60,303 nt of DNA from an uncultured Pelagibacteraceae bacterium (lineage in GTDB: Bacteria > Pseudomonadota > Alphaproteobacteria > Pelagibacterales > Pelagibacteraceae). Positions 9,365 to 18,485 of the stretch are shown piece after piece (positions within the stretch are counted from its first letter, which is position 1; every line of letters starts with the position of its first letter). The notes under the pieces were generated by a model, which ran no database searches, was not told where the DNA came from, and saw only the letters and a program-made list of their open reading frames with translations. The stretch spans positions 66,070 through 126,372 of the forward strand of contig CACGAM010000003.1 in the NCBI GenBank assembly GCA_902571055.1. The letters run 5' to 3'. A program made the translations under genes and the position numbers.

Positions 9365-10028
9365 GGGTTATTTAATCTCTTCTAATAGATATAATGAAAA
9401 TTCCTCCATTATTGAACTTTTTACACTGGAAAGAGGCAAAGTTAAGGGGATATTATTCGGTGCAACCTCAAAAAAAATAAAAAATTATTTATTTGTTGGA
9501 AATTGCTTTCACATTAACTTTTCTTCTAAAAATGAAAATTCAATTGGTAACTTTAAATTAGAGATAGATAAAGTCAACACACCATTATTCTTAGAAGAAC
9601 AAATTAAACTTTCTTGTATAGTTAATATTTTTAATTTGATAAAATTGCTTACTGTTGAAAATCAAAAAAATGGTAAAATATTTGAATTAATCAGTATTTT
9701 TTTTGAACTTATTGCAAAAGAAAATTGGTTAACATCATATATATTTTGGGAATTAGATTTATATAAAAATCTAGGGTATGAGTTAAATTTTAGCAATTAT
9801 ACCAAAAAAATTAAACTTAACGGAACACATAAATACTTATCACTCTCAGATGAAAAAAAAGTTCCTAATTTTTTAGTAGAAAATAGTATAGAAAATATTT
9901 CTAAAGAAGATTTAATAACTGGTATCGATATAATTGGTAACTTTTTAGAAAAGTCAATTTTGAGTCAAAACAACCTATCTGTGCCTGAAACAAGAATTAG
10001 TTTTGTAAATCTTGTAAGAAAATTATAA
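9348..10028 (+). CDS. recO: DNA repair protein RecO
   Basis: A 226-residue RecFOR-pathway protein that helps RecA load on SSB-coated DNA. The N-terminal OB-fold region has WQDKGYLISSNRYNENSSI and FTLERGKVKGILFGATSKK, which match RecO. The rest is helical and weakly conserved. Position directly after rnc supports the call. It ends convergently with hemB, the two genes overlapping by six bases. Confidence 0.85.
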   Translation: MNWQDKGYLISSNRYNENSSIIELFTLERGKVKGILFGATSKKIKNYLFVGNCFHINFSSKNENSIGNFKLEIDKVNTPLFLEEQIKLSCIVNIFNLIKLLTVENQKNGKIFELISIFFELIAKENWLTSYIFWELDLYKNLGYELNFSNYTKKIKLNGTHKYLSLSDEKKVPNFLVENSIENISKEDLITGIDIIGNFLEKSILSQNNLSVPETRISFVNLVRKL

Positions 10029-11012
10029 ATATTTTAATATCCTATCTGCAAAATATGTTACGATTGCATTTGCACCTGCTCGTTTAAATGATATTAAGCT
10101 CTCAATTATTGCCTTTTCATTAATAATATTTCTTTTTATTCCATTCATAATAAGACTGTACTCACCAGATACTTGATAAGCGATTATTGGAATTTGGAAC
10201 TGTTTTTTAATTAGGCTTATAATATCAAGATAAGGCATTCCCGGCTTAACCATAACCATATCTGCACCTTCTTTGATGTCTATTGAAACTTCTCTTAAGG
10301 CCTCATTTTTATTTTTAAAATCCATTTGATAAGTTTTTTTGTCACCCTTAAGTATCCCTTTTGTGCCTACGGCATTTCTAAATGGTCCATAAAAACTTGA
10401 AGCATATTTCACAGCATATGAAAGTATCTGAACATCTTGATACTTATGTTTATCAAGATTTTTTCTAATCAAACCGATCCTACCATCCATCATATCTGAA
10501 GGAGCTATAATATCACATCCCATTGACGCTTGTAGTATAGATTGTTTTATTAATATTTCATTTGTTTCATCATTTAAAATTTTATTATTTTTTAATATTC
10601 CATCATGTCCATGATTTGTATATGGATCTAAAGCAACATCGCACATTATCCCAACTTGATCTTTATAGTTTTTCTTAATGTATCTTATAGCTCTACAGAC
10701 TAAATTGTTTTCATTTAATGCTTCTGAACCCGTAGCATTCTTTAATTTTTTTTCTGTATAAGGGAATAAAGCTACTGTTGGAATTTTTAATTTAATAGCT
10801 TTATCAAGAATCGTATGTAACTTATTTAAAGAATATCTATAGACACCCGGCATATTTGTTATCTCCTGTTTTTTATTTTTTCCCTCAACTAAAAAAATGG
10901 GTAATATTAAATCACTAGAGGTGATATTGTTTTCCTCAACCAATCGTCTTACCCAATCAGTTCGTCTATTTCTTCTCATTCTCAAATTTGGATATTTTCC
11001 AGTGATAATCAT
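10023..11012 (-). CDS. hemB: Delta-aminolevulinic acid dehydratase (porphobilinogen synthase)
   Basis: Condenses two 5-aminolevulinate molecules to porphobilinogen in haem synthesis. The active-site lysine motif MVMVKPGMPYLD and the metal loop CDVALDPYTNHGHDGIL are present. The loop lacks the triple-cysteine cluster of zinc enzymes, as expected for the Mg-type alphaproteobacterial form. ATG at 11012 gives MIITGKYPNLRMRRNRR, the usual start region; a TTG six bases upstream is the alternative. It diverges from the AspH-like gene across about 70 bases. Confidence 0.96.
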   Translation of the reverse strand: MIITGKYPNLRMRRNRRTDWVRRLVEENNITSSDLILPIFLVEGKNKKQEITNMPGVYRYSLNKLHTILDKAIKLKIPTVALFPYTEKKLKNATGSEALNENNLVCRAIRYIKKNYKDQVGIMCDVALDPYTNHGHDGILKNNKILNDETNEILIKQSILQASMGCDIIAPSDMMDGRIGLIRKNLDKHKYQDVQILSYAVKYASSFYGPFRNAVGTKGILKGDKKTYQMDFKNKNEALREVSIDIKEGADMVMVKPGMPYLDIISLIKKQFQIPIIAYQVSGEYSLIMNGIKRNIINEKAIIESLISFKRAGANAIVTYFADRILKYL

Positions 11013-11082
11013 TCTCAATTAATATTTTAATATGCGGCAATATTTATATGTATTATAGTCATAAATAAAGTATTTATTAAAC

Positions 11083-11706
11083 ATGAGCAATGTAACATCA
11101 TTAAATGAAGTTAAAACCCAAAAAGTTTTAGGTGATTTTCAAAAACAAAAATTAAATTTTGACTTAAATAAGTTAAAGAATGCTTTGAATGAGGTGTTAA
11201 AAATACGTGGTTTTGACACTAGTTTAGGTATACCTCATTTCGCTGCTATACCCTTAACACAAATACCTGGTGATCCAGACTCGATAAAAGGTAATAAGGC
11301 TAGAGGTGTTTATTGGACAAAGCCAGACTCTACAGGTGTCGAGGTTTCACGAGATGTAAAAATTGATGAAAATAAATATTCCGAATTTATAAAAGATTTT
11401 GAGCACACTTATTTTAAAGAAGTATTTGATGAGCTTAAGAAACATTACAAGTTGGGTAGAGTAAGGTTGTTATTAAAAGAACCAAGATCTACATTGAGTT
11501 GGCACAGAGATCCAGAGCCAAGACTTCATATTCCTATCATTACTAACCCTGGTTGTTTAATGGTTATAGACAATTCAGCACAACATATGCCTGCTGATGG
11601 AGGAGTTTGGGTAACAAATAATGTTAAATATCATAATGCATTTAATGGTGGAGAAGAAAACAGAGTTCATCTAGTTGCTTGCGTTTTAGATTATAATTTT
11701 AATTAA
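11083..11706 (+). CDS. Aspartyl/asparaginyl beta-hydroxylase-family 2OG-Fe(II) dioxygenase
   Basis: A 207-residue soluble protein. The segment LSWHRDPEPRLHIPIITNP contains an H-x-D iron-binding pair (His141, Asp143). The distal His184 lies in YHNAFNGG, and Arg194 in ENRVHLVA would bind 2-oxoglutarate. This pattern fits the Asp_Arg_Hydrox fold. The substrate cannot be told from sequence; it could be a protein side chain or a small molecule. It sits directly upstream of rpiB (one base between the genes) and glyA, with no obvious pathway link. I see no signal peptide or membrane segment. Confidence 0.8.
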   Translation: MSNVTSLNEVKTQKVLGDFQKQKLNFDLNKLKNALNEVLKIRGFDTSLGIPHFAAIPLTQIPGDPDSIKGNKARGVYWTKPDSTGVEVSRDVKIDENKYSEFIKDFEHTYFKEVFDELKKHYKLGRVRLLLKEPRSTLSWHRDPEPRLHIPIITNPGCLMVIDNSAQHMPADGGVWVTNNVKYHNAFNGGEENRVHLVACVLDYNFN

Positions 11707-11707
11707 T

Positions 11708-12133
11708 TTGAAAAAAATTTTTATTTCATCTGACCACGCTGGATATAAATTAAAAGAACAAATAAAAAAATACTTAAAAACAAAAAAATTAATTTGTTTT
11801 GATTTGGGACCCTCGTCTAACAAAAAGGTCGATTACCCAATTTATGCACACAAATTAGCAAAGAGAGTAAAAACAAGTAAAAAAAACGTTGGAATACTGG
11901 TGTGTGGATCTGGCACAGGTATGTGCATAACTGCTAATAAACATAAGAATATAAGGGCTGCTCAGTGTTTTAATGTTAAATCTACCAAATTATCTAGATT
12001 GCATAATGATGCAAATGTCATTACACTAGGATCAAGATTATTAAGTAAAAAAAAAGCTTGTAGTTTTGTTAATCTTTTTTTAAATACTAATTTTGAAGGT
12101 GGAAGACACCTTAGCAGAATAAGGAGAATTTAA
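11708..12133 (+). CDS. rpiB: Ribose 5-phosphate isomerase B
   Basis: Interconverts ribulose 5-phosphate and ribose 5-phosphate. The start appears to be TTG at 11708, giving [17 protein letters not shown], the expected N terminus with no ATG alternative nearby. The catalytic Cys66 lies in [17 protein letters not shown], and [13 protein letters not shown] is a second family motif. The 141-residue length is normal. It precedes glyA by one base, an arrangement common in alphaproteobacteria. Confidence 0.95.
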   Translation: MKKIFISSDHAGYKLKEQIKKYLKTKKLICFDLGPSSNKKVDYPIYAHKLAKRVKTSKKNVGILVCGSGTGMCITANKHKNIRAAQCFNVKSTKLSRLHNDANVITLGSRLLSKKKACSFVNLFLNTNFEGGRHLSRIRRI

Positions 12134-12134
12134 T

Positions 12135-13445
12135 ATGTCTAGTGAAGGTAAATATTTAAATCCGGAATATCAAAATTTTTTTGAAAAAAAACTATCTGAA
12201 ATTGATCCAGAAATATCTAAGGCCATAGATGATGAGTTAATTAGACAACAAAATCATATAGAACTTATTGCTTCTGAAAATATAGTGTCTCAAGCAGTTT
12301 TAGAGGCGCAGGGATCTGTACTTACAAACAAATACGCAGAAGGTTATCCAGGAAAAAGATACTACAATGGATGTGAACATGTAGATGTAGCTGAGAGTTT
12401 AGCAATAGACAGACTAAAAAAATTATTTAATTGCAAATTTGCAAATGCACAGCCGCACTCAGGTGCTCAAGCTAATGGTGCAGTTTTTTTAGCACTTCTT
12501 AAACCAGGTGATACAATTATGGGACTGAGTTTAAATTCAGGTGGACATTTAACACACGGTTCAAAAGCAGCAGTATCCGGTAAATGGTTTAATGCAATAG
12601 CTTATGAAGTTGATAAGGAAACTGAATTGTTAAACTACGATGAAATTGAAAAACTAGCATTAGAACATAAACCAAAAATGCTAATTGCAGGTGGTAGTGC
12701 TTATTCTAGAATTATAGATTTTAAAAAATTTAGAGAAATAGCAGATAAAGTTGGTGCTTTCTTTATGGTAGATATGGCGCATTTTTCAGGATTAGTTGCT
12801 GGTAAAGGATATCCAAATCCATGCGATCATGCAGATGTCGTTACCTCAACTACTCATAAAGTTTTTAGAAGTGCTAGGGGCGGAATTATTTTAACTAATA
12901 GAGAAGATTTAGCAAAAAAATTTAATTCTGCAGTTTTTCCTGGATACCAAGGTGGTCCATTAATGCATATTATAGCAGCTAAAGCAGTAGGTTTTTTGGA
13001 GGCATTAAAACCTGAGTTTAGAGAATATATCAGTACAGTTTTAGCAAATGCTAAGATGCTTGCTGAAACTCTTAAAAATAATGGATTTAAAATATACTCA
13101 GGTGGTACCGATACCCACTTAATGTTAGTTGATTTAAGACCTTTCGGTGTAAAAGGAAATATTGCATCTGATAGTTTATCAAGAGCAAACATAACATGTA
13201 ATAAAAATGGTATTCCTTTTGATACGGAAAGCCCGATGATAACTTCAGGTATAAGATTAGGATCTCAAGCAGCTACTACAAGAGGTTTCGGATTAAAGGA
13301 ATTTGAAAAAGTTGGTGAGTTAATAACTAAAACAATTAATGGATTATCCAAAAATCCAAATGATAATAGTGCAATTGAAGCTGAAGTGAGAAAAGAAGTT
13401 GTTGAATTGTGCTCTAAATTCCCGATTTACAAACACCTAAGATAA
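12135..13445 (+). CDS. glyA: Serine hydroxymethyltransferase
   Basis: A 436-residue PLP enzyme interconverting serine and glycine with transfer of a one-carbon unit to tetrahydrofolate. The PLP lysine is Lys242 in [28 protein letters not shown] and [15 protein letters not shown] are N-terminal signatures. It is followed 15 bases later by nrdR, a frequent bacterial pair. Together with sarcosine oxidase it would connect one-carbon and glycine metabolism. Confidence 0.98.
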   Translation: MSSEGKYLNPEYQNFFEKKLSEIDPEISKAIDDELIRQQNHIELIASENIVSQAVLEAQGSVLTNKYAEGYPGKRYYNGCEHVDVAESLAIDRLKKLFNCKFANAQPHSGAQANGAVFLALLKPGDTIMGLSLNSGGHLTHGSKAAVSGKWFNAIAYEVDKETELLNYDEIEKLALEHKPKMLIAGGSAYSRIIDFKKFREIADKVGAFFMVDMAHFSGLVAGKGYPNPCDHADVVTSTTHKVFRSARGGIILTNREDLAKKFNSAVFPGYQGGPLMHIIAAKAVGFLEALKPEFREYISTVLANAKMLAETLKNNGFKIYSGGTDTHLMLVDLRPFGVKGNIASDSLSRANITCNKNGIPFDTESPMITSGIRLGSQAATTRGFGLKEFEKVGELITKTINGLSKNPNDNSAIEAEVRKEVVELCSKFPIYKHLR

Positions 13446-13460
13446 ATATAAATCATAGTA

Positions 13461-13919
13461 ATGATTTGCCCGTGCGAAAAAAAAGGTGAGACATCTGTTG
13501 TTGACTCAAGACCTACCGAAGATGGAACCGCTATAAGAAGAAGAAGGCTTTGCGTGTGTGGGGAGAGATTTACTACATTTGAACGTGTACAGTTTCGAGA
13601 ACTTGTAATTGTTAAAAAAAATGGAAGAAAATCTGCTTTTGATAGGGATAAACTTTCTAAATCTATTTATATTGCTTTAAAGAAAAGACCAATTGATACT
13701 GACACAATTGAAAAATTTATAACAAAAATTTCGAGATCTTTAGAAGAACTAGGGCAAAGTGAAATCACTTCAAATACAGTCGGAACAATGGTAATGGATG
13801 GATTGAAAGAATTAGATCCTGTAGCTTATGTTAGATTTGCATCTGTTTATAGAAATTTCAGAGAAGAAAAAGATTTTGTCCAATTTGTAGACAAACTAAA
13901 TGTCATTAAAAACAAGTAA
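13461..13919 (+). CDS. nrdR: Transcriptional repressor NrdR with atypical zinc knuckles
   Basis: A nucleotide-sensing repressor of ribonucleotide reductase genes. [17 protein letters not shown] and [12 protein letters not shown] are hallmark motifs, and an ATP-cone domain follows (residues about 46-140, [15 protein letters not shown]). The zinc ribbon normally has two Cys-x2-Cys knuckles. Here they are Cys3-Pro-Cys5 and Cys31-Val-Cys33, each Cys-x-Cys. The rest of the protein, 152 residues, is normal and the reading frame is clean. It overlaps ribD by 20 bases. Confidence 0.94.
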   Translation: MICPCEKKGETSVVDSRPTEDGTAIRRRRLCVCGERFTTFERVQFRELVIVKKNGRKSAFDRDKLSKSIYIALKKRPIDTDTIEKFITKISRSLEELGQSEITSNTVGTMVMDGLKELDPVAYVRFASVYRNFREEKDFVQFVDKLNVIKNK

Positions 13920-14991
13920 ATCTGATAAGAGATACATGGATTTAGCTATATCTCTTGCAGATGATAGGGTAGGTCTTACAGGTACCAATCCCTCTGTAGG
14001 ATGTGTAATTGTTAACAAAAATCAAATTATTTCAGTTGGACAGACAGGCATAGGTGGCACCCCTCATGCTGAAACTGTAGCGATAAAAAATGCAAAAAAA
14101 GAAAAATTAAAAGGATCGACCATGTATGTAACTTTAGAACCTTGTAATCATCATGGAAGAACTCCACCTTGTACAAAACAAATAATAAAACATAAAATTG
14201 ACAAAGTTTTTTTTGGAGTTAATGATATAGATATTAGAACTTCAGGAAAAACCAAAAAAATTCTTAATAACTTTAATATAAAAGTAAAAAAAAACCTAAA
14301 TATTAAAAAAAATTTAAATCTTTATAGATCGTATTTTTTTTTAAAGAAACAAGATTATCCCTTTATAACAGGGAAAATTGCTTGTACTAAAGATTATTAT
14401 ATCAAAACTAATAAAAAATATATTTCCAATTCACACAGCTTAAATTTCTCCCATTTATTAAGATATAAAAATCAGGGAATATTAGTTTCAAGTAAAACTG
14501 TAAATTCCGATAACCCACAATTAAATTGTAGACTTAATGGACTGCTAAAATATTCTCCAACAAGATTTGTTTTAGATAAAAATTTAGATATAAGTCTTAA
14601 AACTAAATTAGTGCAAACCTCAAAAAAAATTAAGACTTATATTTTTTACAATAAAAGTAATTATAAATTAAAAAAGTTAAAAAAAAAGGGAATAAAACTT
14701 ATTCAAATACAATTAAATCAAAATAACAATTTAGATTTAATATATGTATTGAAAAAAATTAAAAAATTAAATGTATATTATTTATTAGTTGAAGGAGGAA
14801 TAAAATTAACTAACTATTTTATATTAAATAACCTTTTTAATGAATTTTTTTTGTTTAAATCTGATAATAATATAAATAATAAAAAAAGATTTACTAAATA
14901 CAAATTTAAAAGTCGTATTTTAAAAATTTTTTCTAATAAAGAAACAATTAACACTTATCTAGATAAAGATAAGATTATAAAATATTTCTAA
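13900..14991 (+). CDS. ribD: Bifunctional riboflavin deaminase/reductase
   Basis: Performs the deamination and reduction steps of riboflavin synthesis. The N-terminal cytidine-deaminase-like domain carries His56-Ala-Glu58 (PHAETVAI) and the zinc cysteines 82 and 91 in [15 protein letters not shown]. The reductase domain (about 150-363) is divergent but keeps [16 protein letters not shown] and [13 protein letters not shown]. The gene opens a riboflavin cluster: ribD, ribE, ribBX, ribH, each overlapping or abutting the next. Confidence 0.95.
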   Translation: MSLKTSKSDKRYMDLAISLADDRVGLTGTNPSVGCVIVNKNQIISVGQTGIGGTPHAETVAIKNAKKEKLKGSTMYVTLEPCNHHGRTPPCTKQIIKHKIDKVFFGVNDIDIRTSGKTKKILNNFNIKVKKNLNIKKNLNLYRSYFFLKKQDYPFITGKIACTKDYYIKTNKKYISNSHSLNFSHLLRYKNQGILVSSKTVNSDNPQLNCRLNGLLKYSPTRFVLDKNLDISLKTKLVQTSKKIKTYIFYNKSNYKLKKLKKKGIKLIQIQLNQNNNLDLIYVLKKIKKLNVYYLLVEGGIKLTNYFILNNLFNEFFLFKSDNNINNKKRFTKYKFKSRILKIFSNKETINTYLDKDKIIKYF

Positions 14992-15593
14992 TGTTTAATG
15001 GAATTATATACAATGTAGGAAAAGTAGTAAGAATAGATAAAAGATCTAAAGGTATAAATTTATTTCTAAAATCAAATTTAAAATTATATAAAAAAAAAAT
15101 TATAGGAATGTCAATATCCTGTGATGGTGTATGTTTAACTTTAATTTCAAAGAAAAAAAATATACTAGAATTTTTTCTTTCAAATGAAACTTTGATTAGA
15201 TCAAAGTTTAAGACAATTAAAATTGGTGATAAAATCAACTTAGAACAGCCCTTAAGAAAAGGACAAGATATTTCTGGACATATATGTCAAGGCCATGTTG
15301 ATACAACAGCTAAAGTAATAAATATAAAAAAATCAGATAAAGCACTAATTTTTACTTTTAGGATCATGAATAAATTTGAAATCTATCTAGTTGATAAAGC
15401 ATCAATTTTGATTAATGGTATATCTCTAACTATATCAAATATTCATAAAAATAATTTTAAAATCTGGGTAATACCTCACACGCTAAAACTTACAAATTTA
15501 TCTAATTTAAAAATAAATGATTTTGTAAATATTGAAATTGACATTCTTTCCAAATATGTAAAAAATTTTTTAAATGCCAAAAAAAAAATTTAG
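14991..15593 (+). CDS. ribE: Riboflavin synthase, alpha chain type
   Basis: A 200-residue enzyme with two lumazine-synthase-like beta barrels that dismutates 6,7-dimethyl-8-ribityllumazine to riboflavin. [13 protein letters not shown] is the typical N terminus. ISCDGVCLTL in the first barrel and INGISLTI in the second are the paired substrate motifs, and GHICQGHVDTTAKV lies between them. It shares one base with the end of ribD and overlaps the next gene by 20 bases. Confidence 0.95.
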   Translation: MFNGIIYNVGKVVRIDKRSKGINLFLKSNLKLYKKKIIGMSISCDGVCLTLISKKKNILEFFLSNETLIRSKFKTIKIGDKINLEQPLRKGQDISGHICQGHVDTTAKVINIKKSDKALIFTFRIMNKFEIYLVDKASILINGISLTISNIHKNNFKIWVIPHTLKLTNLSNLKINDFVNIEIDILSKYVKNFLNAKKKI

Positions 15594-16677
15594 TAAAATA
15601 AGCGAAATTATAAAAACTGCTAGGAATGGCGGTATGTATATATTGGTAGATGATGAAAATAGGGAAAACGAAGGAGATTTAGTATTTTGTGCATCTGATG
15701 TAACTCCTAAAAAAATTAATTTTATGGCTAAGTATGGAAGGGGACTTATTTGTTTAGCTATAAATTCATCGCAGGCAAAAAAATTAAATTTGAATTATAT
15801 GTCTCCGGTAAACAAATCGAGACACCAAACTGCTTTTACAGTGTCCATAGAGGCTAAAAGTGGAATAACTACTGGGATATCAGCCCAAGATAGATCTAGA
15901 ACTATTAAGATAGCTACAAGTGCAGATGTTAAAAAAAAAGAAATAGTCTCTCCTGGTCATGTGTTTCCTATAATTGCACGAGATGGAGGAGTTTTAGTCA
16001 GAGCTGGACACACAGAAGCATCTGTCGATATATCAAAATTAGCCAAAAAAAAAAGTTCAGCAGTAATATGTGAAATTTTGAATGATGATGGTACTATGGC
16101 GAAAGGACAAAGTTTAATTAATTTTGCATCCAAACATAATCTTAAAATTGGTAAAATAGAGGATTTAATTGCTTTTAGATTAAAAAGCGAAAAATTCGTT
16201 AAATTAAAAAAAAATTCTGAAATAAACTTAAAAAACATAAAGTATAAAATTAAAATTTATGAAAATCTACTTGATGGCTCTGAACATTTTGTGCTCCTTA
16301 AAGGACAAATTAAAAAAAAAGTTGTTCCCCGTGTAAGAGTAATCTCTTCAAATGTAATTAAAAATTATTTAATTAACCAAAAACTTCCAAATTCATTTAA
16401 TAAAACATTAAATTATTTTAAAAAATTTAATAATTGTGTACTAGTTTTTATTAATGATACTAATTTAAAGTCTGTGTCTGAAACTTTAAAAGACTATAAA
16501 GATAAACTGTTAAGGAATAAAACAAAGGATAATCTAATCAGAAACTACGGAATAGGTGCTCAAATAATTAAAGATTTGAAAATTAAAAAAATGATACTTA
16601 TAACTAGTTCACCAAAAAAAGTTATTGGATTGGATGGATATAATATTAAAATTGTAAAACAGGAAATTTTAAAATGA
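15574..16677 (+). CDS. ribB: 3,4-dihydroxy-2-butanone 4-phosphate synthase with degenerate GTP cyclohydrolase II domain (RibBX type)
   Basis: The N-terminal domain (1-205) makes dihydroxybutanone phosphate from ribulose 5-phosphate. DDENRENEGDLVF (residues 26-38), SRHQTAFTVSIEA, TTGISAQDRSRTI and RAGHTEASVD are intact. The C-terminal 160 residues align with GTP cyclohydrolase II only at the end (RNYGIGAQIIKDLKIKKM). The Cys-rich zinc segment and its CDCG motif are missing, so that activity is probably lost. This matches the RibBX architecture known from proteobacteria. A true RibA would have to be encoded elsewhere. Confidence 0.93.
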   Translation: MPKKKFSKISEIIKTARNGGMYILVDDENRENEGDLVFCASDVTPKKINFMAKYGRGLICLAINSSQAKKLNLNYMSPVNKSRHQTAFTVSIEAKSGITTGISAQDRSRTIKIATSADVKKKEIVSPGHVFPIIARDGGVLVRAGHTEASVDISKLAKKKSSAVICEILNDDGTMAKGQSLINFASKHNLKIGKIEDLIAFRLKSEKFVKLKKNSEINLKNIKYKIKIYENLLDGSEHFVLLKGQIKKKVVPRVRVISSNVIKNYLINQKLPNSFNKTLNYFKKFNNCVLVFINDTNLKSVSETLKDYKDKLLRNKTKDNLIRNYGIGAQIIKDLKIKKMILITSSPKKVIGLDGYNIKIVKQEILK

Positions 16678-17060
16678 ATAAGAAATGCTTAATAGTTGTG
16701 GCTAATTATTATGAGAATATTTCAAAAAATCTTTTACAAAGTGCATTAAAATCTATAAAAAACAAATTATCTTTTAAAATTATTTATGTTCCTGGTGTAT
16801 TTGAAATTCCAATTACAATCTCAAAAAATTTAAGAAAATATGATGGATTTATTGCTTTAGGATGTGTAATAAAAGGTCAAACACCTCACTTTGAGTTCAT
16901 ATCAAGCTCTGTGACAGATGTCATACTAAATATTTCAGTTAAAAATAAAAAACCTATAGGCAATGGTATAATCACATGTTTAAATAAAAAACAGGCAATT
17001 GCACGTAGTAAAAAAGGCGCTGAAGCTGCGAATGCAATGCTCTCAGTATTATCTCAATAG
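16674..17060 (+). CDS. ribH: 6,7-dimethyl-8-ribityllumazine synthase
   Basis: Condenses the pyrimidine and dihydroxybutanone phosphate precursors to lumazine. VPGVFEIPITI and ALGCVIKGQTPHFEFI with His72 are the substrate and catalytic motifs. GNGIITCLNKKQA matches the G-x-L-T region. At 128 residues it is shorter than the usual 150 or so. The missing part is mainly N-terminal lead and C-terminal helix, not the active site. It overlaps ribB by four bases. Confidence 0.93.
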   Translation: MNKKCLIVVANYYENISKNLLQSALKSIKNKLSFKIIYVPGVFEIPITISKNLRKYDGFIALGCVIKGQTPHFEFISSSVTDVILNISVKNKKPIGNGIITCLNKKQAIARSKKGAEAANAMLSVLSQ

Positions 17061-17069
17061 TATTCTAAA

Positions 17070-17459
17070 ATGAAATATAATCGAAAAAATAACCCAAGAG
17101 TAATTATTATTCAAAAAATTTACAGTAAATTAATAAATAATGACTTAGATTTAAATTTTCCTAAACATAGATATAAAAAATTTATTAAGGATATTGTTAA
17201 AGGAACACTTGAGAGAAATGAAGTTATAAACAATGAGATCAATCTACATCTTAAGGATGATATAGATATAAGACGTATAGATAAAGTTTTTGAAGTAATA
17301 TTAAAAAGCGCAATATTTGAATTATTATATAAACCAACAACGTCTACAAATATAATTATAAAAGAATATTTAAATGCATCAAATTTTTTTATAGATTTAT
17401 CACAAACAAAATTTTTAAATGCTGTTTTAGATAAGCTGTCAAAAAAAATCAGAAACTAA
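17070..17459 (+). CDS. nusB: Transcription antitermination factor NusB
   Basis: An all-helical protein of 129 residues that joins the rRNA antitermination complex with NusE (S10). The sequence is diverged, but IVKGTLERNEVINNEI, RIDKVFEVILKSAIFELLY and IIIKEYLNASNFF follow the NusB pattern. Location after ribH and before thiL is the classical ribH-nusB-thiL order. It overlaps thiL by one base. Confidence 0.87.
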   Translation: MKYNRKNNPRVIIIQKIYSKLINNDLDLNFPKHRYKKFIKDIVKGTLERNEVINNEINLHLKDDIDIRRIDKVFEVILKSAIFELLYKPTTSTNIIIKEYLNASNFFIDLSQTKFLNAVLDKLSKKIRN

Positions 17460-18418
17460 TGGACGAAAAAACTTTAATTAACTATTTAGGTAAATTAGCT
17501 AAAAATAATCCTTCAGCATTACAATTAAATGATGATATTTTTTTTGATAAAAAAAAGGAAATTGCTATATCAGTAGATACTTATAACGAAGGCACTCATT
17601 TTCCAAGATCACCTAAATTAGGTTTATTAATTAAAAAAATTATTCGTTCATCTATATCAGATTTGGTTTGTAAAGGTGTTAAGCCTAAATATTATTTTAT
17701 ATCTTTTACATCTCCTAAAAAATCTTTGAACAGAAGTGTGATTTTAAAATTAGTTAATTCTCTTAAAGAGGAACAAAAAAAATATGATATAAAGATATCA
17801 GGTGGAGACTCAACGAATGGAAATTTTTTATCATTCACAATTATCTCATTAGGATATTCATCTAAAATAATTAAAAGAAATCAGGTAAGGTTTAATGATG
17901 ATATATATATCTCAGGCAATATAGGTGATAGTTACTTAGGTCTCAAATTTTTAAAAAAAAAAATTAAAAAATTTTCATTATATGAAAAAAATTTTCTTTT
18001 AAAAAAATATTATTTGCCCGATATCCCAATAAAAATCTGTGAATTGTTGAAAAAGTTTGCCAATTCTTCAGTTGATATATCTGATGGAATTATTGAGGAT
18101 TTACGTAATATGATAAATAAGCAGAAATATAAATATAAAGTTAATATAGACTTAATACCTGTATCTAAGGAGTTTAGATCTATCATTAAGAAAAATAACT
18201 TCCTAATGCAAAAAAATTTGTTTAATGGAGATGATTACCAGGTTATTTTCACTGCATATAAAAAGGATAGAAAAAAGATAAAAAAGTACGCAAAAAAATT
18301 GAATCAAAAGATAACCATAATTGGCCAAATAATTAAAAATAATTCAGGAAATATTTTATTAAAAGATGGAAGACCCCTTAAAATGACTAATTTCAAAGGT
18401 TATAGGCATACTTTTTAA
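17459..18418 (+). CDS. thiL: Thiamine-monophosphate kinase
   Basis: Phosphorylates thiamine monophosphate to the active diphosphate cofactor. SVDTYNEGTHFPRS, RSSISDLVCKGVKPKYYF, ISGGDSTNGN and SVDISDGIIEDLRNM are the ATP and substrate motifs of this PurM-like family. The 319-residue length is normal. It follows nusB with a one-base overlap. The next gene, hppA, starts 67 bases later and may have its own promoter. Confidence 0.94.
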   Translation: MDEKTLINYLGKLAKNNPSALQLNDDIFFDKKKEIAISVDTYNEGTHFPRSPKLGLLIKKIIRSSISDLVCKGVKPKYYFISFTSPKKSLNRSVILKLVNSLKEEQKKYDIKISGGDSTNGNFLSFTIISLGYSSKIIKRNQVRFNDDIYISGNIGDSYLGLKFLKKKIKKFSLYEKNFLLKKYYLPDIPIKICELLKKFANSSVDISDGIIEDLRNMINKQKYKYKVNIDLIPVSKEFRSIIKKNNFLMQKNLFNGDDYQVIFTAYKKDRKKIKKYAKKLNQKITIIGQIIKNNSGNILLKDGRPLKMTNFKGYRHTF

Positions 18419-18485
18419 AAAGTTAATTATTGCCTTTTATTAATTTTTTTGTAATGTCCGATTTTTATATAAAGGATCAAATCAT

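Noticed and set aside
18420..18485. Promoter upstream of hppA
   Set aside because: A TTGCCT-type -35 is present, but the matching -10 is poor. Not listed as a feature.
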